Of a stretch of 64,000 nt of DNA, positions 24,989 to 35,412 are shown in pieces (the first letter of the stretch is position 1; each line of letters begins with the position of its first letter). A program made the position numbers and the translations under genes. The notes below the pieces were generated by a model. It had not been told where the DNA came from and made no database searches. It worked only from the letters and a program-made list of their open reading frames with translations. This DNA comes from CBDCXE01 sp965223725 [NCBI: Nitrospinota bacterium] (GTDB lineage: Bacteria; Nitrospinota_A; UBA7883), in assembly GCA_965223725.1 (NCBI GenBank), contig CBDCXE010000001.1:186001-250000 (forward strand), written 5' to 3'.

Positions 24989-26088
24989 TTTTCTGGAAAT
25001 TTACAAGTTAAACCTAATGATTGCGCCACCTGTGGATGGGTAATGTGCCCTTCAGCAACATTTAGCCCTCTCTTCATAGCATAGTTATCCCGGAGGGTTT
25101 TATCAATGCCTTTCTCCGCGATCTCAAAAAGACCGTTAAATGTAGCGTTCGTCAAAGCAAAGGTGGAAGTCCTGGGAACAGCGCCAGGCATATTCCCAAC
25201 ACAATAGTGTGTTATAGAATCGACTGAAAACACAGGGTCAGAATGGCTCGTTGGCCTGCTTGTTTCGATACAGCCGCCCTGATCCACCGACACATCCACG
25301 ATGACAGACCCAGGTTTCATTTCCGACAGCATTCCCTTGGTCACCAGCCATGGCGCCCGCGCGCCAGCGATTAGCACCGCGCCGATTACAAGATCAGCTT
25401 CACTGACCGCTTTGGAAATAGAGTGCGTGTTGGACATTTGGGTCTCTACCCTGCCCATAAATATATCGTCGAAATAGCGCAGTCGCGGAAGATTGATATC
25501 AAGCACCCGTGTCCTGGCCCCTAGTCCAACGGCAATTTTTGCAGCGTTATAACCGACAACACCACCACCCAGCACCACGACCTTGCCCGGTTCCACCCCA
25601 GGCACTCCACCTAACAACACACCCCGCCCGCCATGCGCTTTTTCAAGATATTTGGCGCCTGCCTGTACCGACATTCTGCCAGCGACTTCGCTCATAGGCA
25701 CAAGCATAGGGAGCGACCCATCCTCCTCTTGAACTGTTTCATAAGCAATAGCGATGGCGCCGGAATTGATCAATGCCTCGGCCAGCTCTTCGGCGGCGGC
25801 AAGATGCAGATATGTATATATGATCAGCCCTTCGCGCAAAAACCGGAATTCTTCCGCTATTGGTTCTTTTACTTTTACAACCAACTCAGCCGACCAGGCT
25901 TCTTCAGCGCTGTCGACGATCCTTGCGCCTTCAGACCGATATTCCGCATCGGAAATACCTAGCCCAACTCCAGCGCCTGACTCCACCAGCACAGCATGTC
26001 CGGCTAGTGTGAGAGTACGCACTCCGGACGGCACAAGAGCGACGCGATATTCGTCAACCTTAGTCTCTTTTGGCACACCTATAATCAT
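24970..26088 (-). CDS. ald: Alanine dehydrogenase
   Basis: Ald interconverts L-alanine with pyruvate and ammonia using NAD. The 372-aa length is standard. The N-terminus [18 protein letters not shown] and the substrate-binding [10 protein letters not shown] block are present. The Rossmann motif is [13 protein letters not shown], and the stretch [16 protein letters not shown] is conserved in Ald. It is followed by the PEGA kinase with a 19-bp overlap. The gene diverges from rmuC. Confidence 0.96.
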   Translation of the reverse strand: MIIGVPKETKVDEYRVALVPSGVRTLTLAGHAVLVESGAGVGLGISDAEYRSEGARIVDSAEEAWSAELVVKVKEPIAEEFRFLREGLIIYTYLHLAAAEELAEALINSGAIAIAYETVQEEDGSLPMLVPMSEVAGRMSVQAGAKYLEKAHGGRGVLLGGVPGVEPGKVVVLGGGVVGYNAAKIAVGLGARTRVLDINLPRLRYFDDIFMGRVETQMSNTHSISKAVSEADLVIGAVLIAGARAPWLVTKGMLSEMKPGSVIVDVSVDQGGCIETSRPTSHSDPVFSVDSITHYCVGNMPGAVPRTSTFALTNATFNGLFEIAEKGIDKTLRDNYAMKRGLNVAEGHITHPQVAQSLGLTCKFPEKWTANY

Positions 26089-26192
26089 TTCACCACTACG
26101 AAATAAATATATATTTTAACATCAAATGCTTATCAATATTTATCTATGTGAGATATTATATGCTTTATCAATAAAATAATAATTTCAAATTA

Positions 26193-27410
26193 ATGGAAGT
26201 GTCTATCGATATTTTCACCCTGGCATCGGGTGTGCTGGCGGTTGTATCTGTAATTACGCTATTTATTGCTTTGTTCAAGCTGCGCAGCATGGTCAAGGCT
26301 AAACTGATGGATGATTCTAGGTTCGATCTGCTGGAATCCGGATTGGAGCGGATCGAACGTTCTGTCCGTGATGAATTTGCCAGAGTACGGAGTGAAGAAG
26401 CTGATAACGCAAAACGGAGCCGCGAAGAGCTCCGGGACAATCTTCAGCAGTTTGGCAAAGTTGTCGAGCATCGGATAGAAATGACCCGCGGCACAGTGGA
26501 AAACCGCCTGAAATCTTTACAAGACGATAACAGCGCCAAACTGGAGAAAATCAGAGGCGTTGTGGACGAAAAACTGCAGGCTACCCTGGAGCGGAAACTG
26601 GGCCAATCGTTTAAACAGGTGGGCGAACAGTTGGACCTGGTGAGCCGTGGTTTAGGCGAGATGCAGGCCCTAGCGACGGATGTGGGTGACCTGAAAAAAG
26701 TGATGTCCAACGTCAGCCGGCGTGGGACCTGGGGCGAGGTGCAGCTGGGCGCATTGCTGGAGGAGACCATGATACCGGGCCAGTATCAACGAAACGTCGA
26801 GATCAAACCGGCCAGCGGCGAGAGGGTGGAGTTTGCCATTAAGCTTCCTGGGTTCGACGATGGTGGCCCTGTCTGGCTGCCCATAGACGCGAAGTTCCCC
26901 ACAGAAGATTATCAAAGGCTGCTGGATGCCATGGACAACAATGATCAGGGGAGTATCAAAAGCGCAGGCGCAGAGCTGGAGCGAACAGTAAAAAAGGAAG
27001 CGAAAAAGATCAGCGAAAAATATATCAACCCGCCCAACAGCACAGACTTTGCCATTATGTTCCTGCCGACGGAAGGATTGTATGCGGAGGTGATCCGCCG
27101 GCCCGGCCTGTTTGAAACTGTCCGCAACGACCATAGCGTCGCGCTGGTCGGACCGACAACTCTGGTGGCGGTGCTAAACAGTTTGCGAATGGGGTTTCAG
27201 ACCCTGGCGATACAGAAACGTTCCGGGGAAGTCTGGCGAAGTTTGAATGAAGTAAAAACAGAGTTTGCCAAATTTGGCGAGGCGCTGGATAAAACGAAAA
27301 AGAAGCTGAAAGAAGCAGGCGACTCGATCGACAATGTGGAGGTCCGGACCAGGGCCATCAACCGCAAACTCCGGGATGTGGAGACACTGCCCCCGCCGGA
27401 TGAAGAATAA
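26193..27410 (+). CDS. rmuC: RmuC-family DNA recombination protein
   Basis: RmuC proteins limit DNA inversion and rearrangement at short inverted repeats and are thought to act as nuclease-like factors. This 405-aa copy has an N-terminal membrane helix (about residues 9-28) and then a long coiled coil to about residue 165. The conserved RmuC domain follows: RRGTWGEVQLGALLE, then LPIDAKFPTEDYQRL and FAIMFLPTEGLYAEV. The mechanism is not established for the family. It converges on uvrB with a 4-bp gap. Confidence 0.94.
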   Translation: MEVSIDIFTLASGVLAVVSVITLFIALFKLRSMVKAKLMDDSRFDLLESGLERIERSVRDEFARVRSEEADNAKRSREELRDNLQQFGKVVEHRIEMTRGTVENRLKSLQDDNSAKLEKIRGVVDEKLQATLERKLGQSFKQVGEQLDLVSRGLGEMQALATDVGDLKKVMSNVSRRGTWGEVQLGALLEETMIPGQYQRNVEIKPASGERVEFAIKLPGFDDGGPVWLPIDAKFPTEDYQRLLDAMDNNDQGSIKSAGAELERTVKKEAKKISEKYINPPNSTDFAIMFLPTEGLYAEVIRRPGLFETVRNDHSVALVGPTTLVAVLNSLRMGFQTLAIQKRSGEVWRSLNEVKTEFAKFGEALDKTKKKLKEAGDSIDNVEVRTRAINRKLRDVETLPPPDEE

Positions 27411-27414
27411 GCGA

Positions 27415-29406
27415 TCAAATCAACTGTAACTTCTTCAGGTTCCTGATTTTATCCCGGTATTCAGCGGCGGATTCAAAATCGAGCTCGCTGGCCGCTTTTT
27501 TCATCCGCTTTTCATAATCTGCAATCTGCCGCTCGATCTGGTCCATGGTCATGCTCTCGACAATGGAGCGCGACTTTTTGGTTTTGCTCGCCGCCTCATC
27601 CTCCGGCGTCAAAAACATTGCCCCCATATCTTTTCTGACGGCGCTTTTCGGTGTTATTTTATGTTTTTTGTTAAATCTCGTCTGAAGCTTGCGCCGCCGT
27701 TCGGTCTCATCGATGGCTCGGCTAATGGACCCGGTTTTTTTGTCGGCGTACAGGATCACCTGGCCATCGACGTTCCGGGCGGCTCTGCCGGCGGTCTGGA
27801 TTATGGATGTTTCCGAGCGTAGAAAACCTTCCATATCTGCGTTGAGCACCGCCACCAGGCCAACCTCCGGGATATCGAGCCCTTCGCGCAGCAGGTTGAT
27901 CCCGATCAACGCGTCGAATATACCAGAGCGCAGTTCGTTGATGATCGCCATCCGTTCAATAGTGCCGATATCGGAGTGAAGATATCTTGCCCGCACTCCC
28001 AATCCCTGAAAATAATCGGTCAGATCCTCCGCCTGCCGCTTGGTCATGGCGCTGACCAGTATTCTGTGGTCCCGCTCCACCCTGTTTTTTATCTCGTCGA
28101 ACAGGTCGTCCACCTGGTTCTCCACACTCCGGACCTCCATCACTGGATCGACCAGCCCGGTGGGCCGCACCACCTGCTCCACTATTACACCGTCTGATTT
28201 CTCCAGCTCATAATCAGCAGGTGTGGCCGACACATATATTACCTGGTTGGTCATGCCCTCGAACTCCTCGAACGATAACGGCCGGTTGTCGAAAGCCGAT
28301 GGAAGGCGGAACCCGAAATCGACCAGTGACCTTTTCCGCGACCGGTCCCCTTTCAGCATGGCGCCGATCTGTGGAACTGTCTGGTGGCTCTCATCAATGA
28401 TGATCAGCGCGTCATCGGGAAAATATTCGATCAGCGTGGGCGGCGGCTCGCCCGGTTGACGGCGGGAGAGATAGCGCGAATAGTTCTCGATCCCGTTGCA
28501 ATAGCCGATGGCCTTTATCATCTCGATATCCGCAATGGTCCGCTCCCGGATTCGTTGCGCTTCTATAAACTTTTTCTGGTCGATGAAATCTTGCTCTGCG
28601 ACAATCATCTCCGCATATATTTCCACCAGCGCTTTATCCATCACCTCGGCGGGGGTGACATAATGCGACCCGGGGTAGATGTTTATCGAATCGTACCGGT
28701 CAAGGATTTTACCGGTCAACGAATCCACCCGCGATATGGCGTCGATCTCATCGCCGAAAAATTCTATCCGAATGGCAGTGTCCGATTCGTAGATTGGCAA
28801 AACCTCCACCACGTCACCATTCACCCGGAACGTGCCCCGTTTGAAGTCGATATTGTTCCGCTCATACTGGATATCCACCAGTCTGCCAAGGAGATCATCC
28901 CGATCCACGGTCATTCCTTTATCGACCGAAACGGACATGTCGTAATACGCTTCTGGTGACCCCAGGCCATAGATGCAGGAAACAGAGGACACGATCAACA
29001 CATCCCTGCGCTCCAGCAACGAGCGGGTGGCGCTGTGGCGCAGCATTTCGATCTCGTCGTTTATGGAGGCGTCCTTTTCTATGTATGTGCCCGATTTGGG
29101 CAGGTACGCTTCCGGCTGGTAATAGTCGTAATAGGAGACAAAATACTCCACCGCGTTCTCCGGGAAAAACGCCTTGAACTCGGAATAGAGCTGCGCCGCA
29201 AGGGTCTTGTTGTGTGCGATGACAAGCGTTGGTTTTTGAACTTTTTCAATGACATTAGCCGCCGTGAATGTTTTACCGGAGCCGGTCACACCCAGTAATG
29301 TTTGGTGAGCAACGCCACTTTCCAGGCGCTCGCTCAGGTTTTTGATGGCCGCTGGCTGGTCGCCCGCCGGTTTGAAATCGGATACCAGCTTGAACTTTTT
29401 TTCCAT
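27415..29406 (-). CDS. uvrB: Excinuclease ABC subunit B
   Basis: UvrB is the damage-verifying helicase-like subunit of nucleotide excision repair. The 663-aa protein has the Walker A motif GVTGSGKT (about 39-46) and the beta-hairpin block YYDYYQPEAYLP. The DEAD-like box is DESHQTVPQ. Helicase motif VI is IQTAGRAARN, and a C-terminal UVR coiled-coil motif is present (about 626-660). No uvrA or uvrC is in the window. Confidence 0.98.
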   Translation of the reverse strand: MEKKFKLVSDFKPAGDQPAAIKNLSERLESGVAHQTLLGVTGSGKTFTAANVIEKVQKPTLVIAHNKTLAAQLYSEFKAFFPENAVEYFVSYYDYYQPEAYLPKSGTYIEKDASINDEIEMLRHSATRSLLERRDVLIVSSVSCIYGLGSPEAYYDMSVSVDKGMTVDRDDLLGRLVDIQYERNNIDFKRGTFRVNGDVVEVLPIYESDTAIRIEFFGDEIDAISRVDSLTGKILDRYDSINIYPGSHYVTPAEVMDKALVEIYAEMIVAEQDFIDQKKFIEAQRIRERTIADIEMIKAIGYCNGIENYSRYLSRRQPGEPPPTLIEYFPDDALIIIDESHQTVPQIGAMLKGDRSRKRSLVDFGFRLPSAFDNRPLSFEEFEGMTNQVIYVSATPADYELEKSDGVIVEQVVRPTGLVDPVMEVRSVENQVDDLFDEIKNRVERDHRILVSAMTKRQAEDLTDYFQGLGVRARYLHSDIGTIERMAIINELRSGIFDALIGINLLREGLDIPEVGLVAVLNADMEGFLRSETSIIQTAGRAARNVDGQVILYADKKTGSISRAIDETERRRKLQTRFNKKHKITPKSAVRKDMGAMFLTPEDEAASKTKKSRSIVESMTMDQIERQIADYEKRMKKAASELDFESAAEYRDKIRNLKKLQLI

Positions 29407-29498
29407 ATGTACAAGTATAGCGAAAGGGCCTGTATGTTATGATAATAAATGTACAATACAAGTGATATTGGTCACGTAAACTGCGTAAAGGGACATAA

Positions 29499-30431
29499 AT
29501 GAGTGTATTAGCGGTCGAGACAAAAGAGCTTCAGGCAGAGATCAGACGACTCGTCAAGGAGCGTAACGCTGTGATGCTGGCGCACAACTATCAACGGGAT
29601 GAGATACAGGAGATCGCGGACCTGGGTGGTGACTCGCTGGCGCTGTCACGCAAAGCGGCGGAGACCGACGCCGATGTGATCCTATTTTGCGGCGTTCACT
29701 TTATGGCGGAATCGGCCAAGATACTTTCCCCGGACAAGACTGTCCTGCTGCCACGGCTGGAGGCTGGCTGCCCAATGGCGGATATGATCACCGCCGACAA
29801 ACTGCGGGAGAAAAAAGCGGAGCTGGGGCCGGATGTGCCGATCGTTACATATGTCAACTCCACTGCGGAAGTGAAGGCAGAGTCTGACATCTGCTGCACT
29901 TCGGCCAACGCTGTGGCGGTTGTTAACTCGTTATCGGCGGACCGTGTGTATATGACACCTGACAAAAATCTGGCGAAATACACGCAACGGTTTACCGATA
30001 AAAAGGTCGAGTACTGGAATGGGTTCTGCCCAACCCACCATCTGTTGAGACCGGAAAAACTGCAGGCGTTGATGGATGAAAATCCAGACGCCAAAGTCGT
30101 GGCCCATCCGGAGTGCACGCCGGAAATTCTGGACCTGGCCGATCACATATGCTCCACCTCCGGCATGTATGAGTATGCGGCGAAAGAGAACAGCAAACGG
30201 TTCATCATCGTGACCGAGAACGGGATCCTCTATCGACTGCGCCAGCAGAACCCGGACAAGGAATTTATCATCGCCGGCGAAGATATGATCTGCCCGAACA
30301 TGAAAGTCACAACGCTGGAAGATGTCTACGACGCGCTGGTGGAGATGAAGGAAGAGATCACCGTGGATGAGGATATCCGGGTGAAAGCCAAGCAGGCGCT
30401 CGACCGGATGCTAGCCGTCCCGCGGGATTGA
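29499..30431 (+). CDS. nadA: Quinolinate synthase
   Basis: NadA condenses iminoaspartate with dihydroxyacetone phosphate to quinolinate for NAD synthesis, using a 4Fe-4S cluster. The 310-aa length is that of the shorter bacterial form. The three cluster cysteines are in [23 protein letters not shown] and [16 protein letters not shown]. The N-terminal [16 protein letters not shown] is typical. A GGGACATAA stretch precedes the ATG. Its 3' end overlaps the convergent glcF-like gene by 21 bp. Confidence 0.96.
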   Translation: MSVLAVETKELQAEIRRLVKERNAVMLAHNYQRDEIQEIADLGGDSLALSRKAAETDADVILFCGVHFMAESAKILSPDKTVLLPRLEAGCPMADMITADKLREKKAELGPDVPIVTYVNSTAEVKAESDICCTSANAVAVVNSLSADRVYMTPDKNLAKYTQRFTDKKVEYWNGFCPTHHLLRPEKLQALMDENPDAKVVAHPECTPEILDLADHICSTSGMYEYAAKENSKRFIIVTENGILYRLRQQNPDKEFIIAGEDMICPNMKVTTLEDVYDALVEMKEEITVDEDIRVKAKQALDRMLAVPRD

Positions 30432-31682
30432 CAGCCCGACGACTTCAGCAACACTCATCACGCGAATATTACTATCCGACTGTTTTAACGCGTCGACAAG
30501 CTGAATCTGGCATGATGGGCAGGCTGTGGCAACTATGTCCGCCCCGCTGGCTATTATAGCCCCCGCCTTGGCTTGGCCATACTGCTTCGCGTCTTCATAA
30601 TAACTCAGGGTGAATGTGCCCGCCCCGCCACAGCAGCTGTCCGCGTTCTCCATTTCCACATACTCCACCTGCGGCAAACCTTTCAAGATTTCGCGTGGTT
30701 CCACATTAACCCCCATCCCCCGGCGCAGATGGCACGGGTCGTGATAGGTTACCCGCAGCTTTTTACCTTTAATGTTTTTTTGCGTTGCCTGGCTTTCAGC
30801 CATTAACTGTGAAAACTCTCGCAGTTTGCCTGCGTTGGTTTTAACACCGTCATGCTCCGGCAGCAGCTGGCGATACGCATGGTTCAAGACCGATCCGCAA
30901 GTGCCGCACGAATAGACGATGGCGTCCGCTTCGACCTCACTCAGAACCTGGGTATTCCTTATTGCTATACGCCGGGCGGTCTCAAAATCTCCGGCAAAAT
31001 AAGCCGGCGCGCCGCAACAGAGCTGATCCTTAGGGAACAGAACCTCCATCCCCATCGCATTGAGCTGCTCCACCACCTTCACTCCAGTCTCCTGAAAAGC
31101 AAGGTCGGTCATGCATCCACTGAAATAAACAGCCCGCCCTTTTTTACCATCACTCGCGCCAACGGCCGGACTGACCTGCGGAAGTATCGACCGCAGGTTT
31201 CTGCCCATGAACTGTGGCAGACCTTTGCGGGAGCCGCTGCCTGTATATGGGAAATATCTGGACAGAAAATCAGGGGCATGCAGGTATATTGCGCCGCCTA
31301 ACCCTGCCAGCTTGGCGATTATGTTCAGCCTGTTTGGATATGGTAAAATCTGTTTGTAAAATATTTTCTCCAATGCGCCCATTCCTTTCTCGGCCACAAT
31401 TTCCGCGCGCATGGCAGAGAATATTTTCAATGTGTCCACACTGGGTGGGCAAACATCGGCGCAGTTCAGGCATGAAAGGCAATGAAAAAACTCATATGAC
31501 AAACGAGGCGACAGTTCCAGCTTGCCCTCCATGGCGCCCTGGGCCAGGCGTATCTTGCCGCGGGCGTTCTGGGTTTCCGAATAACTGCTCTCGTATGTCG
31601 GGCACTGGAATTGACACGCGGCGCACTTGACACATTTGTCGATTTCCGACCGGACCGATTCCAGCAGTTGATATTTGCTCAT
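30411..31682 (-). CDS. GlcF-like (Fe-S) oxidoreductase subunit
   Basis: This 423-aa protein resembles GlcF, the iron-sulfur subunit of glycolate oxidase, and related LldE/GlpC/HdrD-type proteins. Two 4Fe-4S ferredoxin motifs ([11 protein letters not shown] and [11 protein letters not shown]) are followed by two CCG domains with [26 protein letters not shown] and [10 protein letters not shown]. It should carry electrons from a flavin dehydrogenase to the membrane. No glcD or glcE gene is present, so its partner is unknown. It is the last gene of the ileS-lspA-glcF run. Confidence 0.88.
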   Translation of the reverse strand: MSKYQLLESVRSEIDKCVKCAACQFQCPTYESSYSETQNARGKIRLAQGAMEGKLELSPRLSYEFFHCLSCLNCADVCPPSVDTLKIFSAMRAEIVAEKGMGALEKIFYKQILPYPNRLNIIAKLAGLGGAIYLHAPDFLSRYFPYTGSGSRKGLPQFMGRNLRSILPQVSPAVGASDGKKGRAVYFSGCMTDLAFQETGVKVVEQLNAMGMEVLFPKDQLCCGAPAYFAGDFETARRIAIRNTQVLSEVEADAIVYSCGTCGSVLNHAYRQLLPEHDGVKTNAGKLREFSQLMAESQATQKNIKGKKLRVTYHDPCHLRRGMGVNVEPREILKGLPQVEYVEMENADSCCGGAGTFTLSYYEDAKQYGQAKAGAIIASGADIVATACPSCQIQLVDALKQSDSNIRVMSVAEVVGLSIPRDG

Positions 31683-31724
31683 ATTTCTATTTTAGCGTGG
31701 AGCGGTTAATACAGGCGGAAAAGC

Positions 31725-32228
31725 TTACTGGCCAGTGTCTGGTTTGCCCTGGACGAATATCATGGAATAGACCAGCAGAAACACACCAACAGTAATGAGC
31801 GAGTCCGCCACATTAAACGCGGGCCATCGATATTCGCCAATGTAGAAGAGCAGAAAATCGGTCACCGCCCCATGTTGTACCCGACCAATCAGGTTGCCAA
31901 TGGCGCCAGCAGCTATAAACAGAAGGGCGACCCGGCCGACACGATCATGGGATGGTGTCGATTTGTATAACATATACATGATGACCAACGCCACGAGGGT
32001 GAAAAGTGTGAAACCCCTTTGAACCCAAACGCTGTCATGTTGCGATAATATACCGAAGGCGGCGCCGCTGTTTCTGATAAATGTAATGTCAAAGAAACCG
32101 GGGATTATGTTAACCGATTCGCCCAACCGCAAAGAGCTTTCAATCAACCGCTTGGTGTATTGATCGATGGCGATAAAAATCGCTATTGCGCCAAAGGGTA
32201 TCAGGGAGCCCGGCCCAAGGTCACGCAT
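31725..32228 (-). CDS. lspA: Lipoprotein signal peptidase (signal peptidase II)
   Basis: LspA cleaves prolipoprotein signal peptides after diacylglyceryl transfer. The 167-aa protein has four membrane helices. The catalytic aspartates are in GRVQHGAVTDFL and AFNVADSLITVG, and the block ITFIRNSGAAFGIL is typical. It starts 13 bp after the ileS stop, as in many bacteria where ileS and lspA are adjacent. Its substrates here would include the lipoproteins at 9917, 16214 and 60765. Confidence 0.97.
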   Translation of the reverse strand: MRDLGPGSLIPFGAIAIFIAIDQYTKRLIESSLRLGESVNIIPGFFDITFIRNSGAAFGILSQHDSVWVQRGFTLFTLVALVIMYMLYKSTPSHDRVGRVALLFIAAGAIGNLIGRVQHGAVTDFLLFYIGEYRWPAFNVADSLITVGVFLLVYSMIFVQGKPDTGQ

Positions 32229-32241
32229 ATGTTAATGCCTG

Positions 32242-35031
32242 TTAGTCAAGCTGACCTGCGCAACGCGCGCATACTGTTGGGTGTTCGGCAGCTTCACCTA
32301 CTGACGTGCTGTAGTTCCAGCATCGTTCGCATTTCTCTCCATCAGCCTTGGCCACAGAGATCGTCAGCCCCGGCGCCTGCTCGCTGATATAAACATCTTC
32401 GCCAGACTGAGGCTCTGGCAATAACTCGACTTGAGATACTACGAATAGATACGGCAGTTCTTCGGCCCGTTTAGTCAGCAGTGTATAGTCAGACTGAAAC
32501 GCCGACAGCATCACCTTGGCGTCTTGCGAGTTGCCGATGGTCTTCGCCCTGCGCGCGGTCTCCAGCGCCTGGCTCACTTCGCCGCGGATTAGGGCGATCC
32601 GCTCCCACTCGCTCATAAGCGTCTCTTCATGGCTGGCGTATTCCGACGAGGGAACATCCGCCATATGTACACTTTCCGCTCTCCGCTTCTGGTCGCCAGG
32701 CAGATAGCCCCACGCCTCTTCCGCGGTGAACGAGAGCACCGGCGCCATCAGCCTTAATATCCCATCGGTCAACTCATACAGGGTGGACTGGGCCGACCGG
32801 CGTTCTAGACTATCCTGCTTGTATATGTATATACGGTCCTTGATGATATGCAGATAGGCCGCGCTAAGGTCGATCACACAAAAGTTGTGCAGGGCATGAT
32901 AGAACACATGAAATTCGTAGTTGTCGAATGCTTCAGTGATACGTTTCACCAGCCTGTGGAACGAGATTATGATCATCCGGTCCAGCTCCAGCCGCTCTTC
33001 GAAAGGAACCATATTAACAGCCGGATCGAAATCGTACAGATTGCCCAGCATGAAGCGGATGGTGTTCCGTATCTTTCTGTACGCTTCTGTAAGCCTTTTC
33101 AGGATTTCATCAGACAGGCGGATATCCTCTCGATAATCCTCGCTGGCCACCCAGAGACGGATTATTTCGGCGCCATACCGGTCTATGATTGTTTGCGGTG
33201 CGATGCCGTTGCCCGCCGCTTTGCTCATCTTTCGTCCTGCGCCATCCACCACATAACCATGGGTCAACACCTCGCTGTACGGAGCGGCGCCCTTTGCGGC
33301 GATCGACTCCAGAAGCGATGTATGAAACCAGCCACGGTGCTGGTCGCTGCCTTCCAGATAAAGGTCCGCGGGCCAGCTCAACCGATCATCGGTTTCCATT
33401 ACCACCGCATGGGAAACGCCGGAATCGAACCATACATCCAGTATATCGTTGCCTTTGTCAAACTGGTCGGAGCCGCAATCATCGCATATAGAACCGGGCG
33501 GCAATAGCTCCTCGGCCGGCGCGTCGAACCAGATATCCACACCATCCTTTTCCATCAGGTCGGTCACATGCCGAGCCACATCTTTGTCGAACAGCGCCCA
33601 TCCGCATTTTGAACAGTAAAACGCAGTGATCGGCACGCCCCATACACGCTGTCGGGAGAGACACCAGTCAGGTCGGTTCTCGATCATTCCAAAGATCCTC
33701 TCTTCGCCCCATCGCGGGATCCAGGTCACATCACGGATTGCCTCCAGCGATTTTTTCCGCAGGTCACCCACGGTCATGGAGACAAACCACTGGGCGGTGG
33801 CCCGAAAAATTATCGGACGGTTGCAGCGCCAGCAATGGGGGTATGAGTGGGTGATATCATCGCGCTTAATCAAGGCGCCGTTTTTATCCAGCGTGTTTAT
33901 TATTGGCTCGTTGGCTTTCCAGACGTTTATACCAGCAAACAGCGGCGTGCCCAATATGAAAGCGCCGTTCGGCCCCACCGGGTTGTAAACTTCCAGCCCA
34001 TATTTTGTGCCGACGACATAATCCTCCTGCCCATGCCCCGGCGCAGTGTGAACACATCCGGTACCTTGCTCCAGGGTGACATGGTCGCCGTTGATGACCA
34101 GTGACTCCTGATCGAGAAACGGATGTTTCGCCCTCATCTGGTTCAGGTCGGCGCCGTTGAAAGTAGCAACGATCGCAAAATCTTCCAAACCAATTTCCTT
34201 CATACACTGTTCAGTCAGATCCTCGGCAAGGATCAGAGTCTCGCCCCCAGCCGTCACGGCGTTGTACCGAAAATCGGGATGCAGACAGATCGCCAGGTTG
34301 GCCGGCAAGGTCCATGGCGTGGTGGTCCATATAACGATATATGTCGACTCCGCTGGCAGATCGAGCTTTTCCGCTTCGTTCTCCGCCAGCCTGAATTTCA
34401 CATAAACAGAAGGCGATGTGTGGTCGTCATACTCCACCTCCGCCTCCGCCAGCGCGGTCCGGCATGACGCACACCAGTGGACCGGCTTGAAATCACGATA
34501 AAGATAAGCGCCATCTATCAGCTTCTCCAGCTCCCGGAGTGTGCCGATCTCGTATTCATGGCTCATGGTTAAGTATGGACGGCCCCAATCCCCCAATACT
34601 CCCAGGCGCTTGAACTCCTCGCGCTGTATATCCACATGTTTTTGGGCGTACTCGCGGCACTTGGCCCGTTTTTCCACGGCGGTCAGGTCGCCCCTTTTGC
34701 CGCCCAGCTTTTTATCCACCTGATGCTCTATGGGCAGGCCGTGGCAATCCCAGCCCGGGACGTAAGGCGAGTGGAAACCTTGCATCGTTTTAATTTTAAC
34801 GATGATATCTTTAAGTATTTTGTTCAGCGCATGGCCGCTGTGGATGACACCGTTGGCGTATGGAGGTCCATCATGAAGTATAAACTTTTTCCGCTCGGCC
34901 CCTGCCTTATCGATTTTGTCGTACAATCCATCCTTTTCCCAACGTGTCAGAATCTCCACCTCTTTTCTGGCAAGGTTAGCCTTCATCGGGAAATCGGTCT
35001 TTGGCAGGTTCAGTGTATCCTTGTAATCCAT
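32242..35031 (-). CDS. ileS: Isoleucyl-tRNA synthetase
   Basis: IleS charges tRNA-Ile and edits valine. The 929-aa class Ia enzyme has the HIGH-type motif HSGH at residues 64-67, the KMSKS-type loop GRKMSKAAGNG, and the editing domain with WTTTPWTLPANLA. A C-terminal zinc finger (CERCWNY and CARC) is present. A strong intrinsic terminator lies only a few bases before its start codon (35043-35077), which suggests leader attenuation. Confidence 0.98.
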   Translation of the reverse strand: MDYKDTLNLPKTDFPMKANLARKEVEILTRWEKDGLYDKIDKAGAERKKFILHDGPPYANGVIHSGHALNKILKDIIVKIKTMQGFHSPYVPGWDCHGLPIEHQVDKKLGGKRGDLTAVEKRAKCREYAQKHVDIQREEFKRLGVLGDWGRPYLTMSHEYEIGTLRELEKLIDGAYLYRDFKPVHWCASCRTALAEAEVEYDDHTSPSVYVKFRLAENEAEKLDLPAESTYIVIWTTTPWTLPANLAICLHPDFRYNAVTAGGETLILAEDLTEQCMKEIGLEDFAIVATFNGADLNQMRAKHPFLDQESLVINGDHVTLEQGTGCVHTAPGHGQEDYVVGTKYGLEVYNPVGPNGAFILGTPLFAGINVWKANEPIINTLDKNGALIKRDDITHSYPHCWRCNRPIIFRATAQWFVSMTVGDLRKKSLEAIRDVTWIPRWGEERIFGMIENRPDWCLSRQRVWGVPITAFYCSKCGWALFDKDVARHVTDLMEKDGVDIWFDAPAEELLPPGSICDDCGSDQFDKGNDILDVWFDSGVSHAVVMETDDRLSWPADLYLEGSDQHRGWFHTSLLESIAAKGAAPYSEVLTHGYVVDGAGRKMSKAAGNGIAPQTIIDRYGAEIIRLWVASEDYREDIRLSDEILKRLTEAYRKIRNTIRFMLGNLYDFDPAVNMVPFEERLELDRMIIISFHRLVKRITEAFDNYEFHVFYHALHNFCVIDLSAAYLHIIKDRIYIYKQDSLERRSAQSTLYELTDGILRLMAPVLSFTAEEAWGYLPGDQKRRAESVHMADVPSSEYASHEETLMSEWERIALIRGEVSQALETARRAKTIGNSQDAKVMLSAFQSDYTLLTKRAEELPYLFVVSQVELLPEPQSGEDVYISEQAPGLTISVAKADGEKCERCWNYSTSVGEAAEHPTVCARCAGQLD

Positions 35032-35412
35032 TCACTCACCATAAAAAAAGGCTTCCCTGTTATTTAATAGGAAAGCCACATATATCATTGTATACATAGT
35101 AAATTGTGAGGTTACCATCGGCGCGGATGGGTGTCAAGGAGCCTGGCAGATGTAAACGTATGGGCCAAACAGAAATTTAGCGTCGGTTCTGTGGAAGCAA
35201 GATTATCTGGCGATGCATTTGGCGACAGCCCTCGATAGCCAAATGTCATAGACATTTACCAGACTTTTGCCGTATACTTTTTTATTCTGGAAGAGTTTTG
35301 AGGTTTATAAAAATCTGCTAGCCAGGTAGGTCAATAGTGGCGCCTTTATCTTTATCTTTAATCCAAGAACAATGCAACAATCGAATCACTTTTTTACGAA
35401 GCTTTTTAACTA
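35032..35412. other. Divergent region between ileS and the second PEGA kinase
   Basis: This 381-bp gap must hold both promoters. Next to ileS lies the attenuator-like hairpin. Further out is an inverted repeat CATTTGGC-N14-GCCAAATG (35216-35245). I see no gene. A T-box leader was considered and not found. Confidence 0.5.
35043..35077 (-). terminator. Intrinsic terminator in the ileS leader
   Basis: On the minus strand a hairpin with outer arms GGCTTTCCT and AGGGAAGCC is followed by seven T residues. The ileS ATG is about 11 bases further. No gene lies upstream on this strand to need a terminator, so it probably attenuates ileS transcription (inference). A small frame beginning ATGGTGAGT overlaps the ileS start. 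Confidence 0.7.

Noticed and set aside
35080-35250. T-box leader for ileS
   Set aside because: The T-box consensus and specifier loop pattern are not visible; only the terminator part is supported.
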